DNA of 64,000 nucleotides, taken from Lineus longissimus (Eukaryota; Nemertea; Pilidiophora; Heteronemertea; Lineidae). Positions 42,131 through 55,199 of this stretch are shown here, one piece after another. The notes under the pieces were generated by a model that worked only from the letters and a program-made list of their open reading frames with translations, was not told the origin of the DNA and did no database searches. Numbering within the stretch: the stretch's first letter is position 1; each line of letters starts with the position of its first letter. The position numbers were made by a program, and so were the translations under genes. The stretch covers positions 13,020,001 through 13,084,000 of the forward strand of contig NC_088312.1 of NCBI RefSeq assembly GCF_910592395.1, given 5' to 3'.

Positions 42131-45100
42131 ACACAGCTAGTTTATGGTACTGACCAGTCTACAGTGTGATATATCTGACCATTCCTACACAAGGTCGATC
42201 TACGTCAAACGTCATGTCATCACTTTCACAGCTAGTTTATGATAGTGACCAGTCTGCAGTGTGATATATCTGACCATTCCTACACAAGGTCGATCTACGT
42301 CAAACGTCATGTCATCACTTTCACAGCTACTTTATTATAATGACCAGTGTACAGTGTGATATATCTGATTATTCCTACACAAGGTCAATCTACGTCAAAC
42401 GTCATGTCATCACTTTCACAGCTAGTTTATATTACTGACCAGTCTACAGTGTGATATATGAGACCAATCCTACACAAGGTCGATCTACGTCAAACGCCAT
42501 CTCATCACTTTCACAGCTAGTTTATTATGATGACCAGTCTGCAGTGTGATATATCTGACCATTGCTCCACAAGGTCGATCTACGTCAAACGTCATGTCAT
42601 CACTTTCACAGCTAATTTTTATTACTGACCAGTCTACAGTGTGATATATCAGACCATTCCTACACAAGGTCGACCTACGTCAAACGTCATGTCATCACTT
42701 TCACAGCTAGTTTATGATGCTGATCATTCCACAGTGTGATATATCTGACCATTCTTCCACAAGGTCGATCTACGTCAAGCGTCATGTCATCACTTTCACA
42801 GCTAGTTTATTATATTGACCAGTGTACAGTGTGATATATCTGACCATTCCTACACAAGGTCGATCTACGTCAAACGTCATGTCATCATTTTCACAGCTAG
42901 TTTATATTACTGACCAGTCTACAGTGTGATATATCTGACCATTCCTACAGAAGGTCGATCTACGTCAAACGTCATGTCATCACTTTCACAATTAGTTTAT
43001 ATTATTGACCAGTCTGCAGTGTGATATATCTGACCATTGTTCCACAAGGTCGATCTACGTCAAACGTCATGTCATCACTTTCACAGCTAGTTTATGATAA
43101 TGACCAGTCTGCAGTGTGATATATCTGACCATTCCTACACAAGGTCGATCTACGTCAAATGTCATGTCATCACTTTCACAGCTAGTTTATGATACTGACC
43201 AGTCTGCAGTGTGATATATCTGACCATTCCTACACAAGGTCGATCTACGTCAAGCGTCATGTCATCACTTTCACAGCTAGTTTATTTCATGTATAATGAC
43301 CAGTGGACAGTGTGATATATCTGACCATTGCTCCACAAGGTCGATCTACGTCAAACGTCATGTCATCACTTTCACAGCTAGTTTATGATAATGACCAGTC
43401 TGCAGTGTGATATATCTGACCATTCCTACACAAGGTCGATCTACGTCAAATGTCATGTCATCACTTTCACAGATAGTTTATGATACTGACCAGTCTGCAG
43501 TGTGATATATCTGACCATTGCTCCACAAGATTGATCTACGTCAAACGTCATGTCATCACTTTCACAGCTAGTTTATGATACTGACCAGTCTGCAGTGTGA
43601 TATATCTGACCATTCCTACACAAGGTCGATCTACGTCAAGCGTCATGTCATCACTTTCACAGCTAGTTTATTTCATGTATAATGACCAGTGGACAGTGTG
43701 ATATATCTGACCATTGCTCCACAAGGTCGATCTACGTCAAACGTCATGTCATCACTTTCACAGCTAGTTTATGATACTGGCCAGTCTGCAGTGTGATATA
43801 TCTGACCATTGCTCCACAAGGTCGATCTACGTCAAACGTCATGTCATCACTTTCACAGATAGTTTATGATACTGACCAGTCTGCAGTGTGATATATCTGA
43901 CCATTCCTACACAAGGTCGATCTACGTCAAACGTCATGTCATCACTTTCACAGCTAGTTTATGATACTGACCAGTCTGCAGTGTGATATATCTGACCATT
44001 CCTACACAAGGTCGATCTACGTCAAACGTCATGTCATCACTTTCACAGCTAGTTTATGATAATGACCAGTCTGCAGTGTGATATATCTGACCATTCCTAC
44101 ACAAGGTCGATCTACGTCAAATGTCATGTCATCACTTTCACAGCTAGTTTATGATACTGACCAGTCTGCAGTGTGATATATCTGACCATTCCTACACAAG
44201 GTCGATCTACGTCAAACGTCATGTCATCACTTTCACAGATAGTTTATGATACTGACCAGTCTGCAGTGTGATATATCTGACCATTGCTCCACAAGGTCGA
44301 TCTACGTCAAATGTCATGTCATCACTTTCACAGCTAGTTTATGATACTGATCTGTCTGCAGTGTGATATATCTGACCATTCCTACGCTAGGTCGATCTAC
44401 GTCAAACGTCATGTCATCACTTTCACAGCTAGTTTATGATACTGACCAGTCTGCAGTGTGATATATCTGACCATTCCTACGCTAGGTCGATCTACGTCAA
44501 ACGTCATGTCATCACTTTCACAATTAGTTTATGATACTGATCTGTCTGCAGTGTGATATATCTGACCATTGCTCCACAAGGTTGATCTACGTCAAACGTC
44601 ATGTCATCACTTTCACAGCTAGTTTATATTACTGACCAGTCTGCAGTGTGATATATCTGACCATTCCTACACAAGGTCGATCTACGTCAAACGTCATGTC
44701 ATCACTTTCACAGCTAGTTTATATTACTGACCAGTCTGCAGTGTGATATATCCGACCATTCCTACACAAGGTCGATCTACGTCAAACGTCATGTCATCAC
44801 TTTCACAGCTAGTTTATTATAATGACCAGTCTGCAGTGTGATATATCTGACCATTCCTACACAAGGTCGATCTACGTCAAACGTCATGTCATCACTTTCA
44901 CAGATAGTTTTTGATATTGATCTGTCTGAAGTGTGATATATCTGACCATTGCTCCACAAGGTCGATCTACGTCAAACGTCATGTAATCACTTTAACAGCT
45001 AGTTTATATTACTGACCAGTCTGCAGTGTGATATATCTGACCATTCCTACACAAGGTCGATCTACGTCAAACGTCATGTCATCACTTTCACAATTAGTTT

Positions 45101-45215
45101 ATGATACTGACCAGTCTGCAGTGTGATATATCTGACCATTCCTACACATTGTCGATCTACGTCAAACGCCATGTCATCACTTTCACAGGTAGTTTATGAG
45201 AATGCCAAGTCTACT
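42131..45215 (+). repeat. 95-bp satellite array, about 32 monomers
   Basis: The monomer reads 'cagctagtttatgatactga', 'ccagtctgcagtgtgatata', 'tctgaccattcctacacaag', 'gtcgatctacgtcaaacgtc', 'atgtcatcactttca'. Starts at 42133, 42228 and 42323 show the 95-bp period, and the last partial unit is near 45186. Two monomers carry a 6-bp longer 'tttcatgtataatg' variant at about 43281 and 43667, 386 bp apart, which implies a four-monomer higher-order block. 'gcagtgtgatatatc' and 'acgtcaaacgtcatgtcatc' are the most conserved parts. Confidence 0.95.
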
Positions 45216-45392
45216 TGATACTCAACTGTGCGACAAATTAATACTTTACTAGGTTTTTCGATGCAAATAACAAAATTCTCTTCCTGAATAATAATTACGC
45301 CTAGGTCTATCCTTTAAATCATGTGCTTTGGTTAATAGAAACCGTCGTAAAATAATCCTAACCTAACCCCGGTGTAACGTTTCTCAGTGTTA
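45216..45392. other. Unique sequence between satellite and MITE
   Basis: Short spacer without recognised features. Confidence 0.4.
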
Positions 45393-45897
45393 AGGCCTGT
45401 TCAGACCACGCTGGGTGCGGCGACGGTTTTCCGCTCCGGAAAACGCATTCGATCACCCGCGGCGTCAAACGCACCGGGTTGCTATTCACACTATGTGGTG
45501 AAGTGGACGGGATTTCCGGGTTGACTCACAATACGATTGGCTATTAGAGCTTTCCAAACTTTCTAATTCCTTGTAATTAAGTCCAGGGCTTTTCTCGACT
45601 TCAGACAATGAGCCCTGCAAGTTTTCTGTCCTTTTCGCGGCGAACCATCTTGTTATCAGCAGGTCTCTTCCCAAATGAGTAAAATTCCGGAGAGAAAACC
45701 ACGCTGCGGCAACACGCACTAACCCCTTCGAGAGGTTATGTGCGGTGGCCCGCATAGCTATCAAAACGTGTTGTTTTGACGGACCGCTGTAGTGTGACGG
45801 GCCCTATTGAAAATCATTCAAAGGTTTCTGTCCGTTTCCCGGTGCGGTAACCGGACCGGCAAACCGGAGCGGGAATCGCACTGGTCTGAACAGCGCT
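45393..45897. mobile_element. 505-bp Harbinger-type MITE
   Basis: Inverted ends AGGCCTGTTCAGACCA and TGGTCTGAACAGCGCT are flanked by TTA at 45390-45392 and 45898-45900. Inner arms are GC-rich and also inverted ('tttccgctccgg' with 'ccggagcgggaa'). TTA duplication and terminal style fit PIF/Harbinger. The minus-strand frame 45486-45764 has no recognisable domain. Confidence 0.75.
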
Positions 45898-45900
45898 TTA

Positions 45901-46897
45901 GCCGGTTTTGAGTGTGACAAACTAGGCGGCAAGATGCCTATTCATAACACTGACCCTAACCAGCCCCTAAATCCGTTATTCTTTTAAATAAACACCGGCG
46001 CACAGCTCACCCTGACGCACTTTACACCTGGACCCTAACCCTTGTTTCCTTATCCTAACACTACGATCTTATCCGTGTCCTTGACCCCATCCGTGCTTGT
46101 TTTTCTACCCTGTATATGTGCAATAGTTTTCAGTCAGTCAAGAGAAAGAGGTACTTAAATTAAGCTAAATTTTATGACGAAGTTGTTTTCGTGCCGAAAA
46201 TGCAAAAGCAAATACTTAAGTATGTGGTGCATGTGCGGTACAAAATTGTCGCAATGTTTATCGGTTTCTTAACCTTTTTATTAACAAACTGATGACGTCA
46301 AACGCGGAAAACGCATTTCAGTACAGTATGTCAGTAGCCTATTGACATGATTATTTGGTTCTCTAATGTAGCACGGTAATCAGCTGGATACTTGTATACA
46401 TTCCTTGTTCCATGATCCTGGTGCGTTACATTTGAAAAATTCCCTTATTTTATAGCATGCTCTTGGTTAGTCTCGCATGGCATGCATGGTGGTCATGGAA
46501 TCTGCTAATTGTACATTATAATGTAGACCTATGCACATGCTAATTTTACCGATGGAGATTCCAACCTAATCAAGCCTAATCATATGGCTCTATATCAAAT
46601 ACAATAGAAGAGAATGAAAATTGGCTTCTCACATTTTCCTTCCAAATCAATAAGCAATTCGCAGTTTCAGATTCACCATAATTATGGGCATGGTCTTTTT
46701 TCAGCCATCATTGAAGTAAATAGCACTCTCTCGATCGCTCTATAGGGCCAATCTCGTAAAATCTGTACGACGGAATGTTCCATGCTAGAAAAAGGTTATG
46801 CAATCATTGGAGATTTAAACACCTCTGCACCAAACACAAATATACCAAGTCCATATGGGTAAATCACATTTCACTGCGCTTCATCAATTTGAATTGG
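45901..46897. other. Intergenic, nothing recognised
   Basis: A segment near 46745-46780 ('caatctcgtaaaatctgtac') resembles one near 42068 but is too short to define a family. No gene seen. Confidence 0.4.
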
Positions 46898-47111
46898 TTC
46901 CAGAAGGCAAAAACGTCCCACTGCGTGAGGTTTCCAAGTAATGTTTCCATAATAAATTGCCCAAAATGAATATGAAAGAGGGATTAGGGAGCGTTTAAAA
47001 ATTGGTCATACGCGAAAACGGGAGATACAGGGAAATAAAAGAATTGGTACTGCAGTGGGTGGGGCGGTGTCCAACCTTTCAACATAGCAGAAACCTGGAC
47101 AAATGGATTAA

Positions 47112-47336
47112 GGGTTGGCTATAGACACCACCATTTTCGCTAGAACGTGAAATCTTGCAGCAATTAGAACGTCTTCAAAATGAAGTGAATTCAAATTTCA
47201 AGGATGGAATGAAGTTCTTTGTTTTCCAGGGAACTGCATCCCAGTCTTAAAATTGGTATCAACTGCATTTTGAATGAGTTCTAGTTGCTCCAAGATTTCA
47301 AGCTCTAGCGAAAATGGCGGTGCCTATAGCCAACCC
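47112..47336. mobile_element. TTAA-flanked MITE (copy A)
   Basis: TTAA at 47108-47111 and 47337-47340 flanks inverted ends GGGTTGGCTATAGACACCAC and GGTGCCTATAGCCAACCC. Pairing continues inward through 'cattttcgctag' and 'ctagcgaaaatg'. The TTAA target and about 225-bp length suggest a piggyBac-related non-autonomous element, although its GGG termini differ from the usual CCC. The same element occurs at the equivalent positions in copies B and C (about 50047-50271 and 52730-52954). Confidence 0.7.
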
Positions 47337-47402
47337 TTAAGGTATTCTGACACGGGAGCAAAATATGGCCTGTTGTCCCACCCACGACAAGCAATAATGA
47401 AA

Positions 47403-47960
47403 CGGCCAGGGGCCATTGTGCTCACCGTAAGTATATTTAGTAGACAATTAATTCATGCTAGTTACAGAAAGTGCTACAGTATGTAACCAAATGGAAGTTT
47501 TATGAGGTAAAATCAAAAACCATGTGCAAGTAATACTGTATGGTGGTTAGCTGGTCCCAGACTGGTTCATCAGACTGGTGGCAATTGGGCAAGTACATGT
47601 AGTTAAAAAGCAATAATCACAATTCTTAAAGTTTTCATATTTGGCCCCCAGGCTGGCCAAGTTGAGAATCAGAATCAGAATGGACTGGAATGTGTTGTCT
47701 GAGGTTATCTGACCTATACGGCCATGTATACCCAGTTTCAGGTTCATAGCTTCAGTCGTTAAAAAACGTGCCAAAGTTACACTCTAACAGCCAATTTTTG
47801 TCGTTTGACCTCTGTGACCTGGAAAAGTACGTCAAATTAAAAACCCGTATGATATATGATGTATCCTTGCTATGAGTACCTACCACAAAAGTTGTATCGA
47901 AAACAAGTCATTAATAAGCGAGATATCACACTTTTTAGATATCCACATTCGGCCCCCTGA
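47403..47960 (+). repeat. Partial AGGTCA-bearing interspersed repeat (copy A)
   Basis: Begins 'ggccaggggccattgtgctc', as in the 3355 copy, and runs through 'ggcccccaggctggccaag' and TGACCTCTGTGACCT (about 47802) to the 'gatatcacactttttagata' block. It lacks the (GAC)n end. It is repeated in copies B (50338) and C (53021). Confidence 0.7.
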
Positions 47961-48204
47961 GAGATCAGTACACGAAGGTAAAAATGTATGTTGAAGATGC
48001 CTATATATGTCGTCACTGATAACCTAACAAAGTTTCTATTCGGTGTGCCTACGTCTACACTAGCAAACATGAACCAACAATTGTTGGCCAACATCGTGTT
48101 GGGCCTTGTTGCAGAGGCATGTTTGCTATTGTTTGCCAGTGAGGACGGGTCGAAAAACAAGTGAAAACATCAGCAAACTTGTTGGCCAATGTTGGCCAAT
48201 GTTA

Positions 48205-48949
48205 AGCCCGGTCTACACTAGCCAACATGAACCAACAAATGTTTGCCAACATTCGCCAACATCGTGTTGGGCCTTGTTGCAGAGGCATGTTTGCTATTGT
48301 TTGCCAGTGTGGACGGGTCCAAAAACAAGTGAAAACATCAGCCAACTTGTTGGCCAATGTTGGCCTATGTTAGGCCATGCTACTTCTGAACAACATGTTG
48401 GTTGGTGTTGGGCAATCAGCAGCCAATCAGGGAACAGATTTGGATCATGTGATGGAGCTACTGGGACAAAATGGCAGTCTCAATGAAAGATAGAGAATGG
48501 CAATTTCAAGAAATTGAACACTTTATTTCGGAATACGAAAAGCTTCATCCATCCGCAGGAAATTCTTGAGGCTTTTGAAGTCTGAGGCCATTAACTCTTG
48601 AAGGAGGCAGTGATAGGCCCCATGCATGCTTTTTCCACAAGTATGGCTTTTGTCAGTTGCGGCGGCGACGGGGGTTAATCACAACTGAAAGAATTGCTGC
48701 TGAAGCACCGAGGCATGCTTTCTTCCTGTGGTTCTCCATTGTTTTAAAGAAAAAATGAAGAGAAATGACTGATTTTCCCTCCAAATTGCCCTCAAATTCA
48801 TGCCAAACACGGCCAAACTTTGTCAAACTTGTTTGGCAATGTTTGCCTGTGTTTGATAGTGTGGACGGGTCCCCAAACATTCGCCAACATGATGTTGGCT
48901 CATGTTGGCCAACAATTGTTGGCGAATGTTTGCTAGTGTAGACCAGGCT
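48205..48949. mobile_element. Harbinger-type MITE (copy A)
   Basis: Inverted ends AGCCCGGTCTACACTAGCCA and GCTAGTGTAGACCAGGCT are flanked by TTA at 48202-48204 and 48950-48952. Subterminal 'ccaacatg'/'catgttgg' motifs are abundant in both orientations. A second left end (about 48044) and a second right end (about 49482-49501) show that two related copies are nested or fused here. No transposase. Confidence 0.7.
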
Positions 48950-49832
48950 TTAGGCCTTCTGAAAAACATGTTGGTTGGTGTTGGGCAATCAGCAGCCAAT
49001 CAGGGAACAGATTTGGATCATGTGATGGTGATGGAGCTACTGGGACAAATTGGCAGCCTCAATGAAAGATAGAGAATGGCAATTTCAAGAAATTGAACAT
49101 TTAATTTCGGAATACGAAAAGCTTTTGGGGTCTGAGGCCCTTAACTCTTGAAGGAGGCAGTGATAGGTCCCATGCATGCTTTTTCCACAAGCATGGCTTT
49201 TGTCAGTTGCGGCGGCGACGGGGGTTAATCACAACTGAAAGAATTGCTGCTGAAGCACCTATGCATGCTTTCTTCCTCTGGTTCTCCATTGTTTTAAAGA
49301 AAAATTGAGAGAAATGACTGATTTTCCCTCCAAATTGCCCTCAAATTCATGCCAAACACGGCCAAACTTAGCCAAACTTTTGTTTGGCAATGTTTGCCTG
49401 TGTTTGATAGTGTGGACGGGTCCCCAAACATTCGCCAACATGATGTTGGCGAATGTTGGCCAACAATTGTTGGCGAATGTTTGCTAGTGTAGACCAGGCT
49501 TAACAGCGCCTGTAGCTATCGGAGTCTATTCGGGGATATTACCTATTGGGTTTGGCCTATCTCTCTGATAGGCATTGATAACGCTTTCAGAGTTTCGATT
49601 CGGTCAGCCAATACATAATATCACAGCAGGAGCGCATATTATGAAACCTTCCCCAGGGTTCTTATGTTCTTGATTTTGCACAGCTGCATACAGCCCCTTC
49701 ACCCTACCGCCAAACGGTTAACTATGATTTGAGGCAAAAAAATCGAGTATTTGCACTGCGCCTCTCCCACAGATCAGTGATACATAACTAGAACGGCTGG
49801 CGACCAGTATATCACAGCAGGCCGAGCGCATA

Positions 49833-52515
49833 TTCCAGAAGGCAAAAACGTCCCACTGCGTGAGGTTTCCAAGTAATGTTTCCATAATAAATTGCCCAAA
49901 ATGAATATGAAAGAGGGATTAGGGAGCGTTTAAAAATTGGTCATACGCGAAAACGGGAGATACAGGGAAATAAAAGAATTGGTACTGCAGTGGGTGGGGC
50001 GGTGTCCAACCTTTCAACATAGCAGAAACCTGGACAAATGGATTAAGGGTTGGCTATAGACACCACCATTTTCGCTAGAACGTGAAATCTTGCAGCAATT
50101 AGAACGTCTTCAAAATGAAGTGAATTCAAATTTCAAGGATGGAATGAAGTTCTTTGTTTTCCAGGGAACTGCATCCCAGTCTTAAAATTGGTATCAACTG
50201 CATTTTGAATGAGTTCTAGTTGCTCCAAGATTTCAAGCTCTAGCGAAAATGGCGGTGCCTATAGCCAACCCTTAAGGTATTCTGACACGGGAGCAAAATA
50301 TGGCCTGTTGTCCCACCCACGACAAGCAATAATGAAACGGCCAGGGGCCATTGTGCTCACCGTAAGTATATTTAGTAGACAATTAATTCATGCTAGTTAC
50401 AGAAAGTGCTACAGTATGTAACCAAATGGAAGTTTTATGAGGTAAAATCAAAAACCATGTGCAAGTAATACTGTATGGTGGTTAGCTGGTCCCAGACTGG
50501 TTCATCAGACTGGTGGCAATTGGGCAAGTACATGTAGTTAAAAAGCAATAATCACAATTCTTAAAGTTTTCATATTTGGCCCCCAGGCTGGCCAAGTTGA
50601 GAATCAGAATCAGAATGGACTGGAATGTGTTGTCTGAGGTTATCTGACCTATACGGCCATGTATACCCAGTTTCAGGTTCATAGCTTCAGTCGTTAAGAA
50701 ACGTGCCAAAGTTACACTCTAACAGCCAATTTCTGTCGTTTGACCTCTGTGACCTGGAAAAGTACGTCAAATTAAAAACCCGTATGATATATGATGTATC
50801 CTTGCTATGAGTACCTACCACAAAAGTTGTATCGAAAACAAGTCATTAATAAGCGAGATATCACACTTTTTAGATATCCACATTCGGCCCCCTGAGAGAT
50901 CAGTACACGAAGGTAAAAAAGTATGTTGAAGATGCCTATATATGTCGTCACTGATAACCTAACAAAGTTTCTATTCGGTGTGCCTACGTCTACACTAGCA
51001 AACATGAACCAACAATTGTTGGCCAACATCGTGTTGGGCCTTGTTGCCTATGTTAGGCCATGCTACTTCTGAACAACATGTTGGTTGGTGTTGGGCAATC
51101 AGCAGCCAATCAGGGAACAGATTTGGATCATGTGATGGAGCTACTGGGACAAAATGGCAGTCTCAATGAAAGATAGAGAATGGCAATTTCAAGAAATTGA
51201 ACACTTTATTTCGGAATACGAAAAGCTTCATCCATCCGCAGGAAATTCTTGAGGCTTTTGAAGTCTGAGGCCATTAACTCTTGAAGGAGGCAGTGATAGG
51301 CCCCATGCATGCTTTTTCCACAAGTATGGCTTTTGTCAGTTGCGGCGGCGACGGGGGTTAATCACAACTGAAAGAATTGCTGCTGAAGCACCGAGGCATG
51401 CTTTCTTCCTGTGGTTCTCCATTGTTTTAAAGAAAAAATGAAGAGAAATGACTGATTTTCCCTCCAAATTGCCCTCAAATTCATGCCAAACACGGCCAAA
51501 CTTTGTCAAACTTGTTTGGCAATGTTTGCCTGTGTTTGATAGTGTGGACGGGTCCCCAAACATTCGCCAACATGATGTTGGCTCATGTTGGCCAACAATT
51601 GTTGGCGAATATTTGCTAGTGTAGACCAGGCTTTAGGCCTTCTGAAAAACATGTTGGTTGGTGTTGGGCAATCAGCAGCCAATCAGGGAACAGATTTGGA
51701 TCATGTGATGGTGATGGAGCTACTGGGACAAATTGGCAGCCTCAATGAAAGATAGAGAATGGCAATTTCAAGAAATTGAACATTTAATTTCGGAATACGA
51801 AAAGCTTTTGGGGTCTGAGGCCCTTAACTCTTGAAGGAGGCAGTGATAGGTCCCATGCATGCTTTTTCCACAAGCATGGCTTTTGTCAGTTGCGGCGGCG
51901 ACGGGGGTTAATCACAACTGAAAGAATTGCTGCTGAAGCACCTATGCATGCTTTCTTCCTCTGGTTCTCCATTGTTTTAAAGAAAAATTGAGAGAAATGA
52001 CTGATTTTCCCTCCAAATTGCCCTCAAATTCATGCCAAACACGGCCAAACTTAGCCAAACTTTTGTTTGGCAATGTTTGCCTGTGTTTGATAGTGTGGAC
52101 GGGTCTCCAAACATTCGCCAACATGATGTTGGCGAATGTTGGCCAACAATTGTTGGCGAATGTTTGCTAGTGTAGACCAGGCTTAACAGCGCCTGTAGCT
52201 ATCGGAGTCTATTCGGGGATATTACCTATTGGGTTTGGCCTATCTCTCTGATAGGCATTGATAACGCTTTCAGAGTTTCGATTCGGTCAGCCAATACATA
52301 ATATCACAGCAGGAGCGCATATTATGAAACCTTCCCCAGGGTTCTTATGTTCTTGATTTTGCACAGCTGCATGCAGCCCCTTCACCCTACCGCCAAACGG
52401 TTAACTATGATTTGAGGCAAAAAAATCGAGTATTTGCACTGCGCCTCTCCCACAGATCAGTGATACATAACTAGAACGGCTGGCGACCAGTATATCACAG
52501 CAGGCCGAGCGCATA
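49833..52515 (+). repeat. Tandem segmental repeat, copy B (2683 bp)
   Basis: Second unit, starting with the same 'ttccagaaggcaaaaacgtc', joined to copy A at 'gcgcata|ttccag'. It is nearly identical to A except for the missing ~252 bp, which is replaced by a direct 'ttgttgc|ctatgttagg' junction near 51047, and scattered substitutions. It contains the same TTAA MITE, interspersed repeat part and MITE composite. Confidence 0.9.
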
Positions 52516-55199
52516 TTCCAGAAGGCAAAAACGTCCCACTGCGTGAGGTTTCCAAGTAATGTTTCCATAATAAATTGCCCAAAATGAATATGAAAGAGGG
52601 ATTAGGGAGCGTTTAAAAATTGGTCATACGCGAAAACGGGAGATACAGGGAAATAAAAGAATTGGTACTGCAGTGGGTGGGGCGGTGTCCAACCTTTCAA
52701 CATAGCAGAAACCTGGACAAATGGATTAAGGGTTGGCTATAGACACCACCATTTTCGTTAGAACGTGAAATCTTGCAGCAATTAGAACGTCTTCAAAATG
52801 AAGTGAATTCAAATTTCAAGGATGGAATGAAGTTCTTTGTTTTCCAGGGAACTGCATCCCAGTCTTAAAATTGGTATCAACTGCATTTTGAATGAGTTCT
52901 AGTTGCTCCAAGATTTCAAGCTCTAGCGAAAATGGCGGTGCCTATAGCCAACCCTTAAGGTATTCTGACACGGGAGCAAAATATGGCCTGTTGTCCCACC
53001 CACGACAAGCAATAATGAAACGGCCAGGGGCCATTGTGCTCACCGTAAGTATATTTAGTAGACAATTAATTCATGCTAGTTACAGAAAGTGCTACAGTAT
53101 GTAACCAAATGGAAGTTTTATGAGGTAAAATCAAAAACCATGTGCAAGTAATACTGTATGGTGGTTAGCTGGTCCCAGACTGGTTCATCAGACTGGTGGC
53201 AATTGGGCAAGTACATGTAGTTAAAAAGCAATAATCACAATTCTTAAAGTTTTCATATTTGGCCCCCAGGCTGGCCAAGTTGAGAATCAGAATCAGAATG
53301 GACTGGAATGTGTTGTCTGAGGTTATCTGACCTATACGGCCATGTATACCCAGTTTCAGGTTCATAGCTTCAGTCGTTAAGAAACGTGCCAAAGTTACAC
53401 TCTAACAGCCAATTTTTGTCGTTTGACCTCTGTGACCTGGAAAAGTACGTCAAATTAAAAACCCGTATGATATATGATGTATCCTTGCTATGAGTACCTA
53501 CCACAAAAGTTGTATCGAAAACAAGTCATTAATAAGCGAGAAATCACACTTTTTAGATATCCACATTCGGCCCCCTGAGAGATCAGTACACGAAGGTAAA
53601 AAAGTATGTTGAAGATGCCTATATATGTCGTCACTGATAACCTAACAAAGTTTCTATTCGGTGTGCCTACGTCTACACTAGCAAACATGAACCAACAATT
53701 GTTGGCCAACATCGTGTTGGGCCTTGTTGCCTATGTTAGGCCATGCTACTTCTGAACAACATGTTGGTTGGTGTTGGGCAATCAGCAGCCAATCAGGGAA
53801 CAGATTTGGATCATGTGATGGAGCTACTGGGACAAAATGGCAGTCTCAATGAAAGATAGAGAATGGCAATTTCAAGAAATTGAACACTTTATTTCGGAAT
53901 ACGAAAAGCTTCATCCATCCGCAGGAAATTCTTGAGGCTTTTGAAGTCTGAGGCCATTAACTCTTGAAGGAGGCAGTGATAGGCCCCATGCATGCTTTTT
54001 CCACAAGTATGGCTTTTGTCAGTTGCGGCGGCGACGGGGGTTAATCACAACTGAAAGAATTGCTGCTGAAGCACCGAGGCATGCTTTCTTCCTGTGGTTC
54101 TCCATTGTTTTAAAGAAAAAATGAAGAGAAATGACTGATTTTCCCTCCAAATTGCCCTCAAATTCATGCCAAACACGGCCAAACTTTGTCAAACTTGTTT
54201 GGCAATGTTTGCCTGTGTTTGTAGTGTGGACGGGTCCCCAAACATTCGCCAACATGATGTTGGCTCATGTTGGCCAACAATTGTTGGCGAATGTTTGCTA
54301 GTGTAGACCAGGCTTTAGGCCTTCTGAAAAACATGTTGGTTGGTGTTGGGCAATCAGCAGCCAATCAGGGAACAGATTTGGATCATGTGATGGTGATGGA
54401 GCTACTGGGACAAATTGGCAGCCTCAATGAAAGATAGAGAATGGCAATTTCAAGAAATTGAACATTTAATTTCGGAATACGAAAAGCTTTTGGGGTCTGA
54501 GGCCCTTAACTCTTGAAGGAGGCAGTGATAGGTCCCATGCATGCTTTTTCCACAAGCATGGCTTTTGTCAGTTGCGGCGGCGACGGGGGTTAATCACAAC
54601 TGAAAGAATTGCTGCTGAAGCACCTATGCATGCTTTCTTCCTCTGGTTCTCCATTGTTTTAAAGAAAAATGGAGAGAAATGACTGATTTTCCCTCCAAAT
54701 TGCCCTCAAATTCATGCCAAACACGGCCAAACTTAGCCAAACTTTTGTTTGGCAATGTTTGCCTGTGTTTGATAGTGTGGACGGGTCCCCAAACATTCGC
54801 CAACATGATGTTGGCGAATGTTGGCCAACAATTGTTGGCGAATGTTTGCTAGTGTAGACCAGGCTTAACAGCGCCTGTAGCTATCGGAGTCTATTCGGGG
54901 ATATTACCTATTGGGTTTGGCCTATCTCTCTGATAGGCATTGATAACGCTTTCAGAGTTTCGATTCGGTCAGCCAATACATAATATCACAGCAGGAGCGC
55001 ATATTATGAAACCTTCCCCAGGGTTCTTATGTTCTTGATTTTGCACAGCTGCATACAGCCCCTTCACCCTACCGCCAAACGGTTAACTATGATTTGAGGC
55101 AAAAAAATCGAGTATTTGCACTGCGCCTCTCCCACAGATCAGTGATACATAACTAGAACGGCTGGCGACCAGTATATCACAGCAGGCCGAGCGCATATT
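52516..55199 (+). repeat. Tandem segmental repeat, copy C (about 2682 bp)
   Basis: Third unit, sharing the ~252-bp absence with copy B, so B and C are the closer pair. Differences include single substitutions (e.g. 'ttcgttag' for 'ttcgctag' near 52757) and a 1-bp deletion near 54220. It ends at 'gcgcatatt', after which the sequence becomes unique. Confidence 0.9.

Larger units (their letters stand above)
46898..49832 (+). repeat. Tandem segmental repeat, copy A (2935 bp)
   Basis: First of three near-identical units starting 'ttccagaaggcaaaaacgtc'. It contains a TTAA-flanked MITE (47112-47336), a partial long interspersed repeat (47403-47960), and a composite of Harbinger-type MITE sequences (48044-49501). 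Compared with copies B and C it carries about 252 extra bases (around 48113-48364) within the MITE composite. Confidence 0.9.

Noticed and set aside
42131-45215. CRISPR-like array
   Set aside because: The repeats are contiguous 95-bp monomers without unique spacers, in animal DNA; this is a satellite.
47274-53392. Identical short ORFs repeated at 47274, 50209 and 52892 and at 47547, 50482 and 53165
   Set aside because: They are the same non-coding MITE and interspersed-repeat sequence copied in the tandem triplication; no known domain or splice context.
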